A DNA stretch of 64,000 nt from Streptomyces sp. 135 (GCF_020026305.1 NZ_CP075691.1:8425415-8489414); one strand, 5' to 3'. Shown: positions 6,573-15,267, counted from the stretch's first letter. Program-made: numbers and translations. The notes: generated by a model from the letters alone, not told the origin.

Positions 6573-8186
6573 CTACCCTCCGGCCGCGACCGCCTTCGCC
6601 CACCGGTAGTCCGCCTTGCCGCTCGGCGAGCGCTGGATGTGGTCGGTGAAGACCACCGCGCGCGGGATCTTGTAACCGGCGAGCAGCGCGCGGCAGTGCC
6701 TCTGGACGCCCTCCAGGTCCAACGCGGGGGCGTCGGCGCGGAGTTGGACGACCGCCGCGACCCGGGAGCCCCACCGCTCGTCGGGCACCCCGGCGACCAG
6801 CGCGTCGTACACGTCCGGATGGGACTTGAGCGCCTGTTCGACCTCCTCCGGATACACCTTCTCGCCACCGGTGTTGATGCACTGCGAGCCGCGGCCGAGG
6901 ACGGTGACGATGCCGTCCTCGTCGACGGTCGCCATGTCGCCGAGCAGCACCCAGCGCTCGTCGCCCTTCTGGAAGAAGGTCTCGGCGGTTTTCGCCGGGT
7001 CGTTGTAGTAGCCGAGCGGTACGTGGCCGCGCTGGGCGAGGCGGCCCGGTTCGCCCACCGGGACCGGTTCGTGGGTGGTGGGGTCCACGACCCGGGTGCG
7101 TTCGTTGACCTCCAGGCGGAAGCCCTTCTCCGGGCCCGAGTCGTCCGTGGCCTTGCCGTTGGAGCCGGATTCGGAGGAGCCGAAGTTGTTCAGGAGCAGT
7201 ACGTTCGGCACCAGTTCCTGGAACTGGGCGCGCACCGTCTCCGACATGATCGCCCCGGACGAGGAGACGCTGAACAGGGACGACAGATCGGTGCCCCTGA
7301 GCGGTCCGCGCAGCGCGTCGATGAGCGGCCTGAGCATCGCGTCGCCCACCAGGGACACGCTCGACACCTTCTCCCGCTCGATGGTGCGGAGCACCTCCTC
7401 GGGCACGTACTTGCGGTGCAGGGCCACCCGCTGGCCGTAGTTGAAGGCGATGAACGACGTCAGCGTCGATGTGCCGTGCATCAGCGGGGGAGCAGGGAAG
7501 AAGGTGAGGCCGGGGCCGCCCGCCGCGACGCGCTCGGCCAGCTCCTCGGGGCGCTTCACCGGCTCGCCCGCCGGTTCGCCGCCGAAGAGCCCCGCGAAGA
7601 ACAGGTCCTCCTGGCGCCACATGACGCCCTTCGGCATGCCGGTCGTGCCGCCGGTGTAGATGATGAACAGGTCGTCGGCCGAGCGCGGCCCGAATCCGCG
7701 CTCCGGCGCGCCTGCCGCCTCCGCCGCCGTGAAGGCCACCGCGTCGAACTCCGGGGCGCCGGCGGGCGGCGTCCCCACCCGTATCAGGTGCCGCAGCCGT
7801 TCCGTACGGGGCAGTGCCGCCGCGACCCGCTCGGTGAACTCGGCGTCGAAGACGAGCGCCGCGAGATCCGCGTCGCGGTAGAGGTAGACCAACTCCTCCT
7901 CGACGTAGCGGTAGTTGACGTTGACCGGGACGAGGCGGGCCTTGAGGCAGGCAAGGACCGTCTGGAGGTACTCGACGCCGTTGTACAGGTGCAGGCCGAG
8001 GTGCTCGCCGGGCTTCAGGCCGCCGTCGATCAGGTGGTGGGCGACGCGGTTGGCGGCCGCGTCCAGCTCGGCGTAGGTCAGTCGGCGCTCCGCGCCCGTG
8101 CCGGGGTGGTCGATGTAGACGAGTGCCTGGCGGTCGGGGACCACGTCGACGACCGACTCGAAAAGGTCGGCAAGGTTGTACTCCAC
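6573..8186 (-). CDS. Acyl-CoA synthetase (FadD-like)
   Basis: About 537 aa. Adenylate-forming ligase that makes an acyl-CoA from acid, ATP and CoA. Motifs: IYTGGTTGMPKGVMW (P-loop-like A3), NNFGSSESGSN (A5), LGRGSQCINTGGEKVYPEEV (A8 hinge), RSPSGKADYRWAK (C-terminal catalytic Lys). The GTG start at 8186 (VEYNLADLFE) has AGGAGGAG at ideal spacing; ATGs at 8249 and 8267 would add a weak tail. Divergent from the enoyl-CoA hydratase, with a 15-bp dyad between. With the downstream lipid-transfer-like genes it probably activates a branched or steroid-derived acid; the substrate is inferred from context only. Confidence 0.92.
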   Translation of the reverse strand: MEYNLADLFESVVDVVPDRQALVYIDHPGTGAERRLTYAELDAAANRVAHHLIDGGLKPGEHLGLHLYNGVEYLQTVLACLKARLVPVNVNYRYVEEELVYLYRDADLAALVFDAEFTERVAAALPRTERLRHLIRVGTPPAGAPEFDAVAFTAAEAAGAPERGFGPRSADDLFIIYTGGTTGMPKGVMWRQEDLFFAGLFGGEPAGEPVKRPEELAERVAAGGPGLTFFPAPPLMHGTSTLTSFIAFNYGQRVALHRKYVPEEVLRTIEREKVSSVSLVGDAMLRPLIDALRGPLRGTDLSSLFSVSSSGAIMSETVRAQFQELVPNVLLLNNFGSSESGSNGKATDDSGPEKGFRLEVNERTRVVDPTTHEPVPVGEPGRLAQRGHVPLGYYNDPAKTAETFFQKGDERWVLLGDMATVDEDGIVTVLGRGSQCINTGGEKVYPEEVEQALKSHPDVYDALVAGVPDERWGSRVAAVVQLRADAPALDLEGVQRHCRALLAGYKIPRAVVFTDHIQRSPSGKADYRWAKAVAAGG

Positions 8187-8295
8187 CGCACTCCTCCTGA
8201 CCCCGGTGTCCCCCGCGACGTCTCGTCCGACGTCCGGCTTGGCGGTCATCAGAGCAGAGGCACCCACAACTGGGAAGGGCTCCCGCGGGAGGAAA

Positions 8296-8310
8296 CTGAC
8301 TGAGTGTCAG
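8296..8310. promoter_or_regulatory. CTGAC-N5-GTCAG dyad between fadD and the hydratase gene
   Basis: CTGACTGAGTGTCAG in the divergent region is a perfect 5-bp-arm dyad. TetR-family regulators of acyl-CoA metabolism bind TGAC/GTCA dyads of this kind. It is central enough to control both directions. Confidence 0.45.
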
Positions 8311-8407
8311 AAAACTATTGAACTGGCTCCGCGCCTACTGCAACCTGTTCTACGTCCGGAGCGTCCGGTCGGCCGGACGCCGGCCGTCGATGGAGGGAGC
8401 ACGGCAC

Positions 8408-9208
8408 ATGGGTGGGACGGAACATCTCTCCGTGCGGCGCGCGGGCGCCACACTGATCCTCACGCTGAACAGGCCCGAAGCGAAGAACGCGCTGTCGCTG
8501 GGGATGCTCGTGGGTCTCTACGACGGCTGGCTCGCCGCCGACGAGGACGACGAGGTCCGCTCGATCGTCCTCACGGGCGCGGGGGGCGCGTTCTGCGCGG
8601 GCATGGACCTCAAGGCCCTCGCGGGCAAGGGGATGGCGGGCGAGCAGTACCGGGACCGGCTGGCAGCCGACCCCGACCTGCACTGGAAGGCGATGCTGCG
8701 CCACCACCGCCCCCGAAAACCGGTCATCGCCGCCGTCGAGGGGTACTGCGTGGCCGGCGGCACGGAGATCCTTCAGGGCACCGACATCCGGGTCGCGGGC
8801 GAGTCCGCGACGTTCGGTCTCTTCGAGGTCCGGCGTGGGCTCTTTCCCATCGGCGGGTCGACCGTGCGGCTGCCGAGGCAGATCCCTCGTACGCATGCCC
8901 TGGAAATGCTGCTCACCGGGCGGGCCTATACGGCCACCGAGGCCGCGGCGGTCGGTCTCGTCGGGCATGTCGTGCCGGACGGCACGGCTCTGGAGAAGGC
9001 GCTTGCCATCGCCGAGCAGATCAACGCGTGTGGGCCGCTGGCGGTGGAGGCGGTCAAGGCGTCGGTGTACGAGGCTGCCGAGATGACGGAGGCGGAGGGG
9101 CTGGCGGCCGAGTTGAAGCGGGGGTGGCCGGTCTTTGACACGGCCGACGCCAAGGAGGGGGCCAGGGCGTTCGTGGAGAAGCGGGTGCCGGTGTTTCGGC
9201 GGGCCTAG
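8408..9208 (+). CDS. Enoyl-CoA hydratase/isomerase (crotonase) family protein
   Basis: 266 aa. Crotonase fold with the oxyanion-hole segments LTGAGGAFCAGMDLKAL and GYCVAGGTEILQGTDIRV; the following FGLFEVRRGLFPIGGSTVRL corresponds to the catalytic-glutamate region. It would hydrate a 2-enoyl-CoA or act as an isomerase. ATG 8408 is chosen, preceded by GGAGGG; the frame is open upstream to 8318 but those residues are not crotonase-like. First gene of a rightward unit with the DUF35 and thiolase-fold genes. Confidence 0.9.
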   Translation: MGGTEHLSVRRAGATLILTLNRPEAKNALSLGMLVGLYDGWLAADEDDEVRSIVLTGAGGAFCAGMDLKALAGKGMAGEQYRDRLAADPDLHWKAMLRHHRPRKPVIAAVEGYCVAGGTEILQGTDIRVAGESATFGLFEVRRGLFPIGGSTVRLPRQIPRTHALEMLLTGRAYTATEAAAVGLVGHVVPDGTALEKALAIAEQINACGPLAVEAVKASVYEAAEMTEAEGLAAELKRGWPVFDTADAKEGARAFVEKRVPVFRRA

Positions 9209-9233
9209 GTCGTGTCTTGGCCGCGGGTTGGTT

Positions 9234-9261
9234 GTGGCTGGTCGCGCAGTTCCCCGCGCCC
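9234..9261. repeat. Streptomyces-type conserved intergenic sequence
   Basis: The stretch containing GGTCGCGCAGTTCCCCGCGC resembles a short sequence that I recall as recurring in intergenic regions of many Streptomyces chromosomes. It lies in the 118-bp gap between the hydratase and the DUF35 gene. Function is unknown; recognition is from memory of the motif, not from a search. Confidence 0.45.
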
Positions 9262-9326
9262 GTGGGGGGCGGGGGGCTTGGGTGAATGTGTGTTCTTTCG
9301 GTTCTGGATGAAATGGAGTTCCGTCG

Positions 9327-10298
9327 ATGGCATCCGTTCCCGCGCCGGAGGTGCTGCGTGCGCCTCTGGTCGTCGAGTTTCCCTTCACCCGTTCCCTCGG
9401 GCCCGTGCAGAGCGCCTTTCTCACCGGGCTGCGGGAGCGCACCGTCCTCGGGGTGAAAACCCATGACGGTCGCACTCTCGTACCCCCCGTGGAATACGAC
9501 CCCGTGACCGCCGAGGAGATACGTGACCTCGTCGAGGTCGCCGCCACGGGGACCGTCACCACCTGGGCCTGGAACCACGAGCCGCGCCGCGGCCAGCCCC
9601 TCGGCACCCCCTTCGCCTGGGTCCTGGTCGAGCTGGACGGCGCCGACACCGCCCTGCTCCACGCCCTCGACGCACCCGGCCCGGACGCCGTGCGCACCGG
9701 CATGCGCGTCCGGATCCGCTGGGCCGCCGAGCGCGTCGGCGCCATCACGGACATCGCCTGCTTCGAGCCGTACGACGGGGCTCGCGACGAGCGGCGGCCA
9801 GAGCCTCACGCGGGCGAGTTCGACGAGCCCGTCACCGGCATCGTCGCGGCCGCGCGGCTCGACTACACCTACTCGCCCGGCCGCGCCCAGTCCGCCTACA
9901 TCCACGCACTCTCCGAGCGGAAGACCGTCGGCGAACGCTGCCCGTCCTGCCGCAAGGTCTACGTCCCGCCCCGGGGCGCCTGCCCCACCTGCGGCGTCGG
10001 CACGGCGGAGCGGGTGGAGGTCGGGCCGCGCGGCACCGTCACGACGTACTGCATCGTCAACATCAAGGCGAAGAACGCAATGAATGACGCCATCGAAGTC
10101 CCCTACGTCTACGCGCACATCGCCCTCGACGGCGCCGACCTCGCACTGCACGCCCGCATAGCCGGGATCCCCTACGACGAGGTCCGCATGGGCCTGCGCG
10201 TCGAACCGGTGTGGACCGACGGCGGCCGCTACCCCGACCACTACCGGCCCACGGGCGAACCCGACGCCGACTACGACACGTACAAGGAGCTGGTCTAG
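9327..10298 (+). CDS. Tandem OB-fold (DUF35) protein with zinc ribbon
   Basis: 323 aa with two DUF35-like halves. The N-terminal half (1-150) has an OB fold (THDGRTLVPPVEYDP, FAWVLVELDGADTALLHAL, MRVRIRW) without zinc cysteines. The C-terminal half starts with a rubredoxin-like ribbon, CPSC (about residue 210) and CPTC (about 223), followed by a second OB fold. DUF35 proteins form complexes with thiolase-fold partners; ChsH2 with the aldolase Ltp2 in steroid side-chain removal is the best known case. The two thiolase-fold genes follow immediately, so a comparable complex is likely. Start ATG 9327. Confidence 0.88.
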   Translation: MASVPAPEVLRAPLVVEFPFTRSLGPVQSAFLTGLRERTVLGVKTHDGRTLVPPVEYDPVTAEEIRDLVEVAATGTVTTWAWNHEPRRGQPLGTPFAWVLVELDGADTALLHALDAPGPDAVRTGMRVRIRWAAERVGAITDIACFEPYDGARDERRPEPHAGEFDEPVTGIVAAARLDYTYSPGRAQSAYIHALSERKTVGERCPSCRKVYVPPRGACPTCGVGTAERVEVGPRGTVTTYCIVNIKAKNAMNDAIEVPYVYAHIALDGADLALHARIAGIPYDEVRMGLRVEPVWTDGGRYPDHYRPTGEPDADYDTYKELV

Positions 10299-11426
10299 AT
10301 GGCGCCCCGCGAACCGTCCGCGCCACAGCCCGCGTCACAGTTCGCCTCACAGTCCGCGCGAGCGTCCGTGATGCGGCCCGTCCGAGACGTCGCCGTCGTG
10401 GCCTTCGGTCAGACCGACCATCTGCGCTCCACCGACGAGCTCTCCGAGGTGGAGATGCTCATGCCGGTCCTGCACGAGGTCCTCGCCGCCACCGGCCTGC
10501 GGACCAGTGACATCGGATTCACCTGCTCCGGCTCCTCGGACTACCTCGCGGGCCGCGCCTTCTCCTTCACCATGGCACTCGACGGGGTCGGGGCCTGGCC
10601 CCCGATCTCCGAGTCGCACGTCGAGATGGACGGCGCCTGGGCGCTCTACGAGGCGTGGACGAAGCTCCAGACCGGCGAGGCCGACACCGCGCTCGTCTAC
10701 TCCTACGGGAAGTCCTCACCCGGGTCCGTGCGCGACGTGCTGACCCGCCAGCTCGACCCGTACTACGTCGCCCCCCTGTGGCCCGACTCCGTGGCGCTCG
10801 CCGCGCTCCAGGCGCAGGCGCTCATCGACGCGGGAGAGACCGACGAGCCCGCCCTGGCCGGGGTCGCCCACCGCAGCCGCGCCGACGCCGCCGCCAACTC
10901 CCATGCGCAGCTGAGTGGTTCGGTCGCGCGGGGCGAGTACGTCGTACGTCCGCTGCGCACCGGCGACTGCCCACCGGTCGGTGACGGGGCGGCCGCCGTG
11001 ATCCTCGCGGCCGGGGAGCACGCCCGGGGCCTGTGCGAGCGGCCCGCGTGGATCCGCGGCATCGACCACCGGATCGAGGCGCACGGCATCGGTGTGCGCG
11101 ACCTCACCGACTCGCCGTCCACACGTCTGGCCGCCGAGCGCGCGGGCGTCTTCGAACGGCCCGTCGACACCGCAGAGTTGCACGCCCCCTTCACCTCCCA
11201 GGAAGTCGTCCTGCGCAAGGCCCTGGACCTCGGTGACGACGTCACGGTCAACCCCTCCGGGGGCGCGCTCGCCGCCAATCCCATGATGGCCGCCGGGCTC
11301 ATCCGGATCGGCGAGGCCGCCGCCCGTATCCACCGGGGCGCCTGCGACCGTGCCGTCGCGCACGCCACCTCGGGCCCCTGCCTCCAGCAGAACCTGGTCG
11401 CCGTCCTGGAAGGAGACGCCCGATGA
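10299..11426 (+). CDS. Thiolase-fold lipid-transfer-type protein (first of pair)
   Basis: 375 aa. Thiolase superfamily: DVAVVAFGQTDHLRSTDELS at the N-terminus, then GFTCSGSSDYLAGRAFSF, PPVGDGAAAVILAAGEHARG, and a C-terminal NPSGGALAANPMMAAGLIRI. The position where thiolases carry the nucleophilic Cys reads SHVEMDGAWALYEAWTK, with no Cys, so ordinary thiolysis is unlikely; members of this group such as Ltp2 act as retro-aldolases with a DUF35 partner. ATG 10299 abuts the preceding stop; ATG 10371 (MRPVRDVAVV) is an alternative start. It overlaps the next gene by 4 bp. Confidence 0.88.
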   Translation: MAPREPSAPQPASQFASQSARASVMRPVRDVAVVAFGQTDHLRSTDELSEVEMLMPVLHEVLAATGLRTSDIGFTCSGSSDYLAGRAFSFTMALDGVGAWPPISESHVEMDGAWALYEAWTKLQTGEADTALVYSYGKSSPGSVRDVLTRQLDPYYVAPLWPDSVALAALQAQALIDAGETDEPALAGVAHRSRADAAANSHAQLSGSVARGEYVVRPLRTGDCPPVGDGAAAVILAAGEHARGLCERPAWIRGIDHRIEAHGIGVRDLTDSPSTRLAAERAGVFERPVDTAELHAPFTSQEVVLRKALDLGDDVTVNPSGGALAANPMMAAGLIRIGEAAARIHRGACDRAVAHATSGPCLQQNLVAVLEGDAR

Positions 11427-12613
11427 GCGATGCGCGGAGCGAGGCGGTGGGCAAGGAGCCCGTGGCCGTGGTCGGGATCGGGCAGACCAAGCACGTGGCC
11501 GCCCGGCGCGACGTGTCGATCGCGGGCCTGGTCCGCGAGGCGGCCCAACGTGCGCTGTTGGACGCGGAGTTGTCCTGGAGCGACATCGACGCCGTCGTCA
11601 TCGGCAAGGCCCCCGACTTCTTCGAGGGCGTCATGATGCCGGAGCTGTACCTCGCCGACGCCCTCGGCGCCGTCGGCAAACCCATGCTCCGCGTCCACAC
11701 CGCGGGCTCCGTCGGCGGCTCCACGGCGCTCGTCGCCGCCAACCTCGTCGCGGGCCGCGTCCACGGCACCGTGCTGACCCTAGCCTTCGAAAAGCAGTCG
11801 GAATCCAACGCGATGTGGGGCCTGTCGCTGCCCATCCCCTTCCAGCAGCCGCTGCTCGCCGGGGCGGGCGGCTTCTTCGCCCCGCACGTGCGGGCGTACA
11901 TGCGGCGCAGCGGCGCCCCCGACACGGTCGGCTCCCTCGTCGCGTACAAGGACCGCCGCAACGCCCTGAAGAACCCCTGGGCGCACCTCCACGAGCACGA
12001 CATCACCCTGGAGAAGGTCCAGGCCTCGCCGATGCTCTGGGACCCGATCCGCTACTCGGAGACCTGCCCGTCCTCCGACGGCGCCTGCGCCATGATCCTC
12101 ACCGACCGGGCGGGCGCGGCGCGTGCACCCCGGCCGCCAGCCTGGGTGCACGGCGGCGCCATGCGCAGCGAACCGACGCTCTTCGCGGGCAAGGACTTCG
12201 TCTCCCCGCAGGCCGGCAAGGACTGCGCGGCCGACGTCTACCGGCAGGCGGGCATCACCGAGCCGCGCCGCGAGATCGACGCCGTCGAGATGTACGTGCC
12301 CTTCTCCTGGTACGAGCCGATGTGGCTGGAGAACCTCGGCTTCGCGGCGGAGGGCGAGGGCTGGAAGCTCACCGAGGCCGGCGTGACGGAACTCGACGGC
12401 GACCTCCCGGTGAACATGTCCGGCGGCGTCCTGTCGACCAACCCCATCGGCGCCTCCGGCATGATCCGCTTCGCCGAGGCGGCACTTCAGGTGCGAGGCC
12501 AGGCGGGGGAGCACCAAGTCGAAGGGGCCCGCAAGGCACTTGGGCACGCCTACGGAGGCGGCGCGCAGTTCTTCTCCATGTGGCTCGTCGGGGCCGAACC
12601 GCCCACCACCTGA
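11423..12613 (+). CDS. Thiolase-fold lipid-transfer-type protein (second of pair)
   Basis: 396 aa, starting in an ATGA overlap with the preceding gene, which implies translational coupling. Thiolase fold: AVVGIGQTKHVAARRDVSIA, then at the nucleophile site VHTAGSVGGSTALVAANLV, with Ala-Gly-Ser instead of Cys, and C-terminal NMSGGVLSTNPIGASGMIRF and LGHAYGGGAQF (the usual GHP.G region changed). It pairs with the preceding paralogue as a probable heteromer and, with the DUF35 protein, a probable carbon-carbon cleaving complex. The substrate is unknown. Confidence 0.88.
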   Translation: MSDARSEAVGKEPVAVVGIGQTKHVAARRDVSIAGLVREAAQRALLDAELSWSDIDAVVIGKAPDFFEGVMMPELYLADALGAVGKPMLRVHTAGSVGGSTALVAANLVAGRVHGTVLTLAFEKQSESNAMWGLSLPIPFQQPLLAGAGGFFAPHVRAYMRRSGAPDTVGSLVAYKDRRNALKNPWAHLHEHDITLEKVQASPMLWDPIRYSETCPSSDGACAMILTDRAGAARAPRPPAWVHGGAMRSEPTLFAGKDFVSPQAGKDCAADVYRQAGITEPRREIDAVEMYVPFSWYEPMWLENLGFAAEGEGWKLTEAGVTELDGDLPVNMSGGVLSTNPIGASGMIRFAEAALQVRGQAGEHQVEGARKALGHAYGGGAQFFSMWLVGAEPPTT

Positions 12614-12720
12614 CGGCACGTGCGCACGCCCGACGATCGTGGTCCTTCCGCCGCGGCCTGTCCGGCGCCCGGGGTGAAAGCTAGGCTGGCGCCGGACGAC
12701 GCATCGGGAGGAGCACGGAC

Positions 12721-12963
12721 GTGGCCGACAGCACCATGCAGCAGCATCCGCTCGCGGGCTGGAACAAGCCGGAGCTCGACCTCAGCACCGCCGACTGGCG
12801 ATCGAGCAGCGAGGGGCGAGGGGACGTGGAGATCGCCTTCGTCGAAGGCTTCGTCGCGATGCGCAACGCCCGCCGGCCCGAGAGCCCGTCCCTGATCTTC
12901 ACCCCAGCGGAGTGGGGAGCCTTCGTCCACAGCGCACGTGAGGGCGAGTTCGACCTGACCTGA
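12721..12963 (+). CDS. DUF397 domain protein
   Basis: 80 aa, start GTG 12721 after GGGAGGAG. It follows the DUF397 pattern: WNKPELDLSTADWRSSSEG, VEIAFVEGFVAMRNAR, and LIFTPAEWGAFVHSAREGEF. DUF397 proteins are abundant in streptomycetes and usually sit beside an XRE-type regulator, with which they behave like toxin-antitoxin or sigma/anti-sigma-like modules (BldB/WhiJ systems). No such partner is adjacent here, so it is an orphan. Confidence 0.88.
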   Translation: MADSTMQQHPLAGWNKPELDLSTADWRSSSEGRGDVEIAFVEGFVAMRNARRPESPSLIFTPAEWGAFVHSAREGEFDLT

Positions 12964-13072
12964 CGCGCCCGGACCACCTCTCCGGCCTGCCGCCTCCCAC
13001 GGCCTTTCGGCCCTGGCGGGCACGTGACCTTCGACTCTCCCGGCGCGGACCTCGCTGCACCAGGCTGAAGCC

Positions 13073-13999
13073 ATGAGCAGCGAAACGGTCAACAGCGTGA
13101 GCCCCGTCGTCGCGGCCGTCGACGGTTCGGCCGGCAGCGTCCGCGCCCTGGAGTGGGCGCTGACCGCCGCCCGCCTGCGGGAGGCGCCGCTGCGGATCGT
13201 CCATGTGCGGGCGTACGGCGTTCCGCTCGTCGACGGGCCGTTCGCATCGGTGTGGGAGCGGACCGAGGGCGATCCGGTGCTCGACCATGTACGTGCGCTC
13301 CTCGACGGGCGCGCCGGCCTGCCGCCGCTGGAGTTCGTCACCGTGGACGGCAGCCCCGGGCGTGAACTGCCGCGGCTCGGTGACCGGGCCCGGCTGCTGG
13401 TGCTCGGCTCGCGCGGCAGGGGCGGTTTCGCCAGTTTGCTGCTCGGTTCGAACGGCCTGGCGTGCGCGCGGGAGGCGGCCTGTCCGGTGGTGGTCGTACC
13501 GCGCCCCGCGCAAGGTGACGACGGTGCGGCGGAGGGGCCGGTGCCGGTGCCGGCCGCGCGGCCCCGCGTGGTCCTCGGGCTCGCGGCGCCCGCACCGGAC
13601 AGCGACGCCACCGCCTTCGCGTTCACGGAGGCCGGGCGGCGCGGGGCACGGCTCCAAGTGGTCGCCGCGTATCCGTGGCCCGTCCTCAGCAGCACGGCCG
13701 CCGGAGACTTCGTCATGAACGCCGTCGCCGACGGGGAGACGGAACGGGAGTACGGGGAGCTGGCGGCCGCCGAGCTGACCCCGTACCGGGAGCGCCATCC
13801 CGACGTGCCGGTGGACGTGGTCCTCGCCTCCGGCGACGCCGCGGGCCACCTCGTCGACGCCTCGCACGCCGCCGAGCTGGTCGTCGTCGGCCGCCACCGG
13901 CGCAGGATGGCGCCGGGACGCGTGCTGGGGTCGGTCACCAACGCGGTTCTGCTGCACGCGGGGTGCCCGGTCGCGGTGGTGCCGCCGGGCGCCGGCTGA
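13073..13999 (+). CDS. Universal stress protein, tandem UspA domains
   Basis: 308 aa with two Usp domains. The first has VVAAVDGSAGSVRALEWALT at the start and the ATP-binding signature GSRGRGGFASLLLGSNG; the second has VVLGLAAPAPDSDATAFAFT and VVGRHRRRMAPGRVLGSVTN. The G-2x-G-9x-G(S/T) pattern in the first domain suggests ATP binding; it is weaker in the second. Double-Usp proteins in actinomycetes are linked to hypoxia and stasis. The 3' end is followed after 15 bp by the MITE. Confidence 0.92.
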   Translation: MSSETVNSVSPVVAAVDGSAGSVRALEWALTAARLREAPLRIVHVRAYGVPLVDGPFASVWERTEGDPVLDHVRALLDGRAGLPPLEFVTVDGSPGRELPRLGDRARLLVLGSRGRGGFASLLLGSNGLACAREAACPVVVVPRPAQGDDGAAEGPVPVPAARPRVVLGLAAPAPDSDATAFAFTEAGRRGARLQVVAAYPWPVLSSTAAGDFVMNAVADGETEREYGELAAAELTPYRERHPDVPVDVVLASGDAAGHLVDASHAAELVVVGRHRRRMAPGRVLGSVTNAVLLHAGCPVAVVPPGAG

Positions 14000-14014
14000 G
14001 TGCCACGGGCCGCG

Positions 14015-14223
14015 CTAGGGCCTGTCTGACCATTCCCGCCCGCCTCGCGACGCCATGCACGCTCCCCCGAGCTCTTCGAGCAGGGGGCGCCCCCACTCGC
14101 CGCACCGGGCGCAGAGCCAAGTACATCCAGTACGAGGCCCTACGCCCGGCACGCCGAGAGCACGCACCTGACGCCGCGAGGCCGCCCTCCGGGCGACGAC
14201 GGGAATGGTCAGACAGGCCCTAG
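14015..14223. mobile_element. 209-bp MITE with perfect 24-bp terminal inverted repeats
   Basis: Positions 14015-14038 and 14200-14223 are exact reverse complements (beginning CTAGGGCCTGTCTGACC). CTAG at both ends may be a 4-bp target duplication, leaving 20-bp true inverted repeats. The subterminal sequences are also imperfectly complementary (around CCTCGCGACGCC and GACGCCGCGAGG), and an inner hairpin CCCCCGAGCTCTTCGAGCAG occurs. There is no transposase, so it is non-autonomous; GGGCC.. ends with a CTAG-type target recall IS5-group elements. The right end supplies the stop codon of the leftward LRR gene. Confidence 0.75.
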
Positions 14224-14969
14224 CGGAGGACGACGCAGCCCTGGTCCTCCAGGGTCCGGAGCAGATCGTCGGGGACGTGGGTGTCGTTCCAGCGCAGGTC
14301 CAGCTTCTCCAGCGAGGGCAACTCGGCGATCCAGACAGGGAGTTGACGCACCCAATTGCCGCGCAGGTCGACGCGGCGCAGCGACGGCAGGCCGCGCAGG
14401 GCCTCCGGTACGGCCGTGAAGGCGTTCTCCCGCAGCTCGATCTCGCGCAGGGCGGTCAGCGCTCCCACGCCTGCGGGCAGGTCATCGAGGCGGTTGCCGC
14501 GCAGCCACAGCTCGCGCAGCGCGCCGAGGGAGCCGATCGTCTCGGGCAGCCGGGTCAGCCAGTTGTGCTGGGCGCGCAGCTCGACGAGACCGGACATCGC
14601 GCCGAGGGTGCCGGGGAGGGCCGTCAGGCGGTTCTCGCCGACGTTGAGGTAGCCGAGCCGGCTGAGGCGGCCGAGCGAGGCCGGCAGCTCGGTGAGGTCG
14701 TTGTCGTGAAGGTAGAGGAAGCGGCTCAGGGCAGGGAGGTCACCGATATCTTCCGGGACCGCGCGCAGCCGGTTGTGACCGAGGTCGAGGGTGTGCAGGG
14801 CCGTGAGCGTGCCGATGCGGGCGGGAAGGCGCGTGAGCGCGTTGTCGGGCAGGAGCAGCACCTCCAGCCCCGGGTGACGCCAGACTTCGTCCGGCACCTG
14901 GCTGAGACCGCCGTGCCAGTAGTTCAGGACGGTGCGGTGGTCGGGGGAGGTGGGGTCGCCTGCGCTCAT
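14220..14969 (-). CDS. Leucine-rich repeat protein
   Basis: About 249 aa. After VLNYWHGGLSQVPDEVW there are roughly eight to nine LRRs of 23 residues of the form LxxLPxxIGxLxxLxxLxLxxNxL, for example LTRLPARIGTLTALHTLDLG. No signal peptide or membrane segment with start ATG 14969 (MSAGDPTSP), so probably cytosolic and protein-binding. An upstream ATG at 15110 would add a glycine-rich leader and cannot be excluded. Its TAG stop (14222-14220) lies within the right terminal repeat of the MITE, so the element may have replaced the original C-terminus. Confidence 0.8.
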   Translation of the reverse strand: MSAGDPTSPDHRTVLNYWHGGLSQVPDEVWRHPGLEVLLLPDNALTRLPARIGTLTALHTLDLGHNRLRAVPEDIGDLPALSRFLYLHDNDLTELPASLGRLSRLGYLNVGENRLTALPGTLGAMSGLVELRAQHNWLTRLPETIGSLGALRELWLRGNRLDDLPAGVGALTALREIELRENAFTAVPEALRGLPSLRRVDLRGNWVRQLPVWIAELPSLEKLDLRWNDTHVPDDLLRTLEDQGCVVLR

Positions 14970-15267
14970 GCCCTCGCCCGCCGTCCCGCCGCCCGTGTTC
15001 CTGCCGCCGCCCGCGCCCGCACCCCCGCCTCCACCCGCCGTCCCCCCGCCACTACCCATCCCCGTATCCTCGCCCACTCCGCGGCCCCCTTCCCCGTACC
15101 CCCGGCTCATGATCCCGGCCGAGACCCTACTCGGCCGGTGGCGGTGACCGGGCCGGCCGGGCCCCCGCCTGGCCCGGATGCTTCGCCACCGCCACCGCCA
15201 CCGCCACCCCCGCCGACCAGCCGCGCCCCCACGTCGGCGCGCGGCGGCAGACACGTACCATGGGCGC

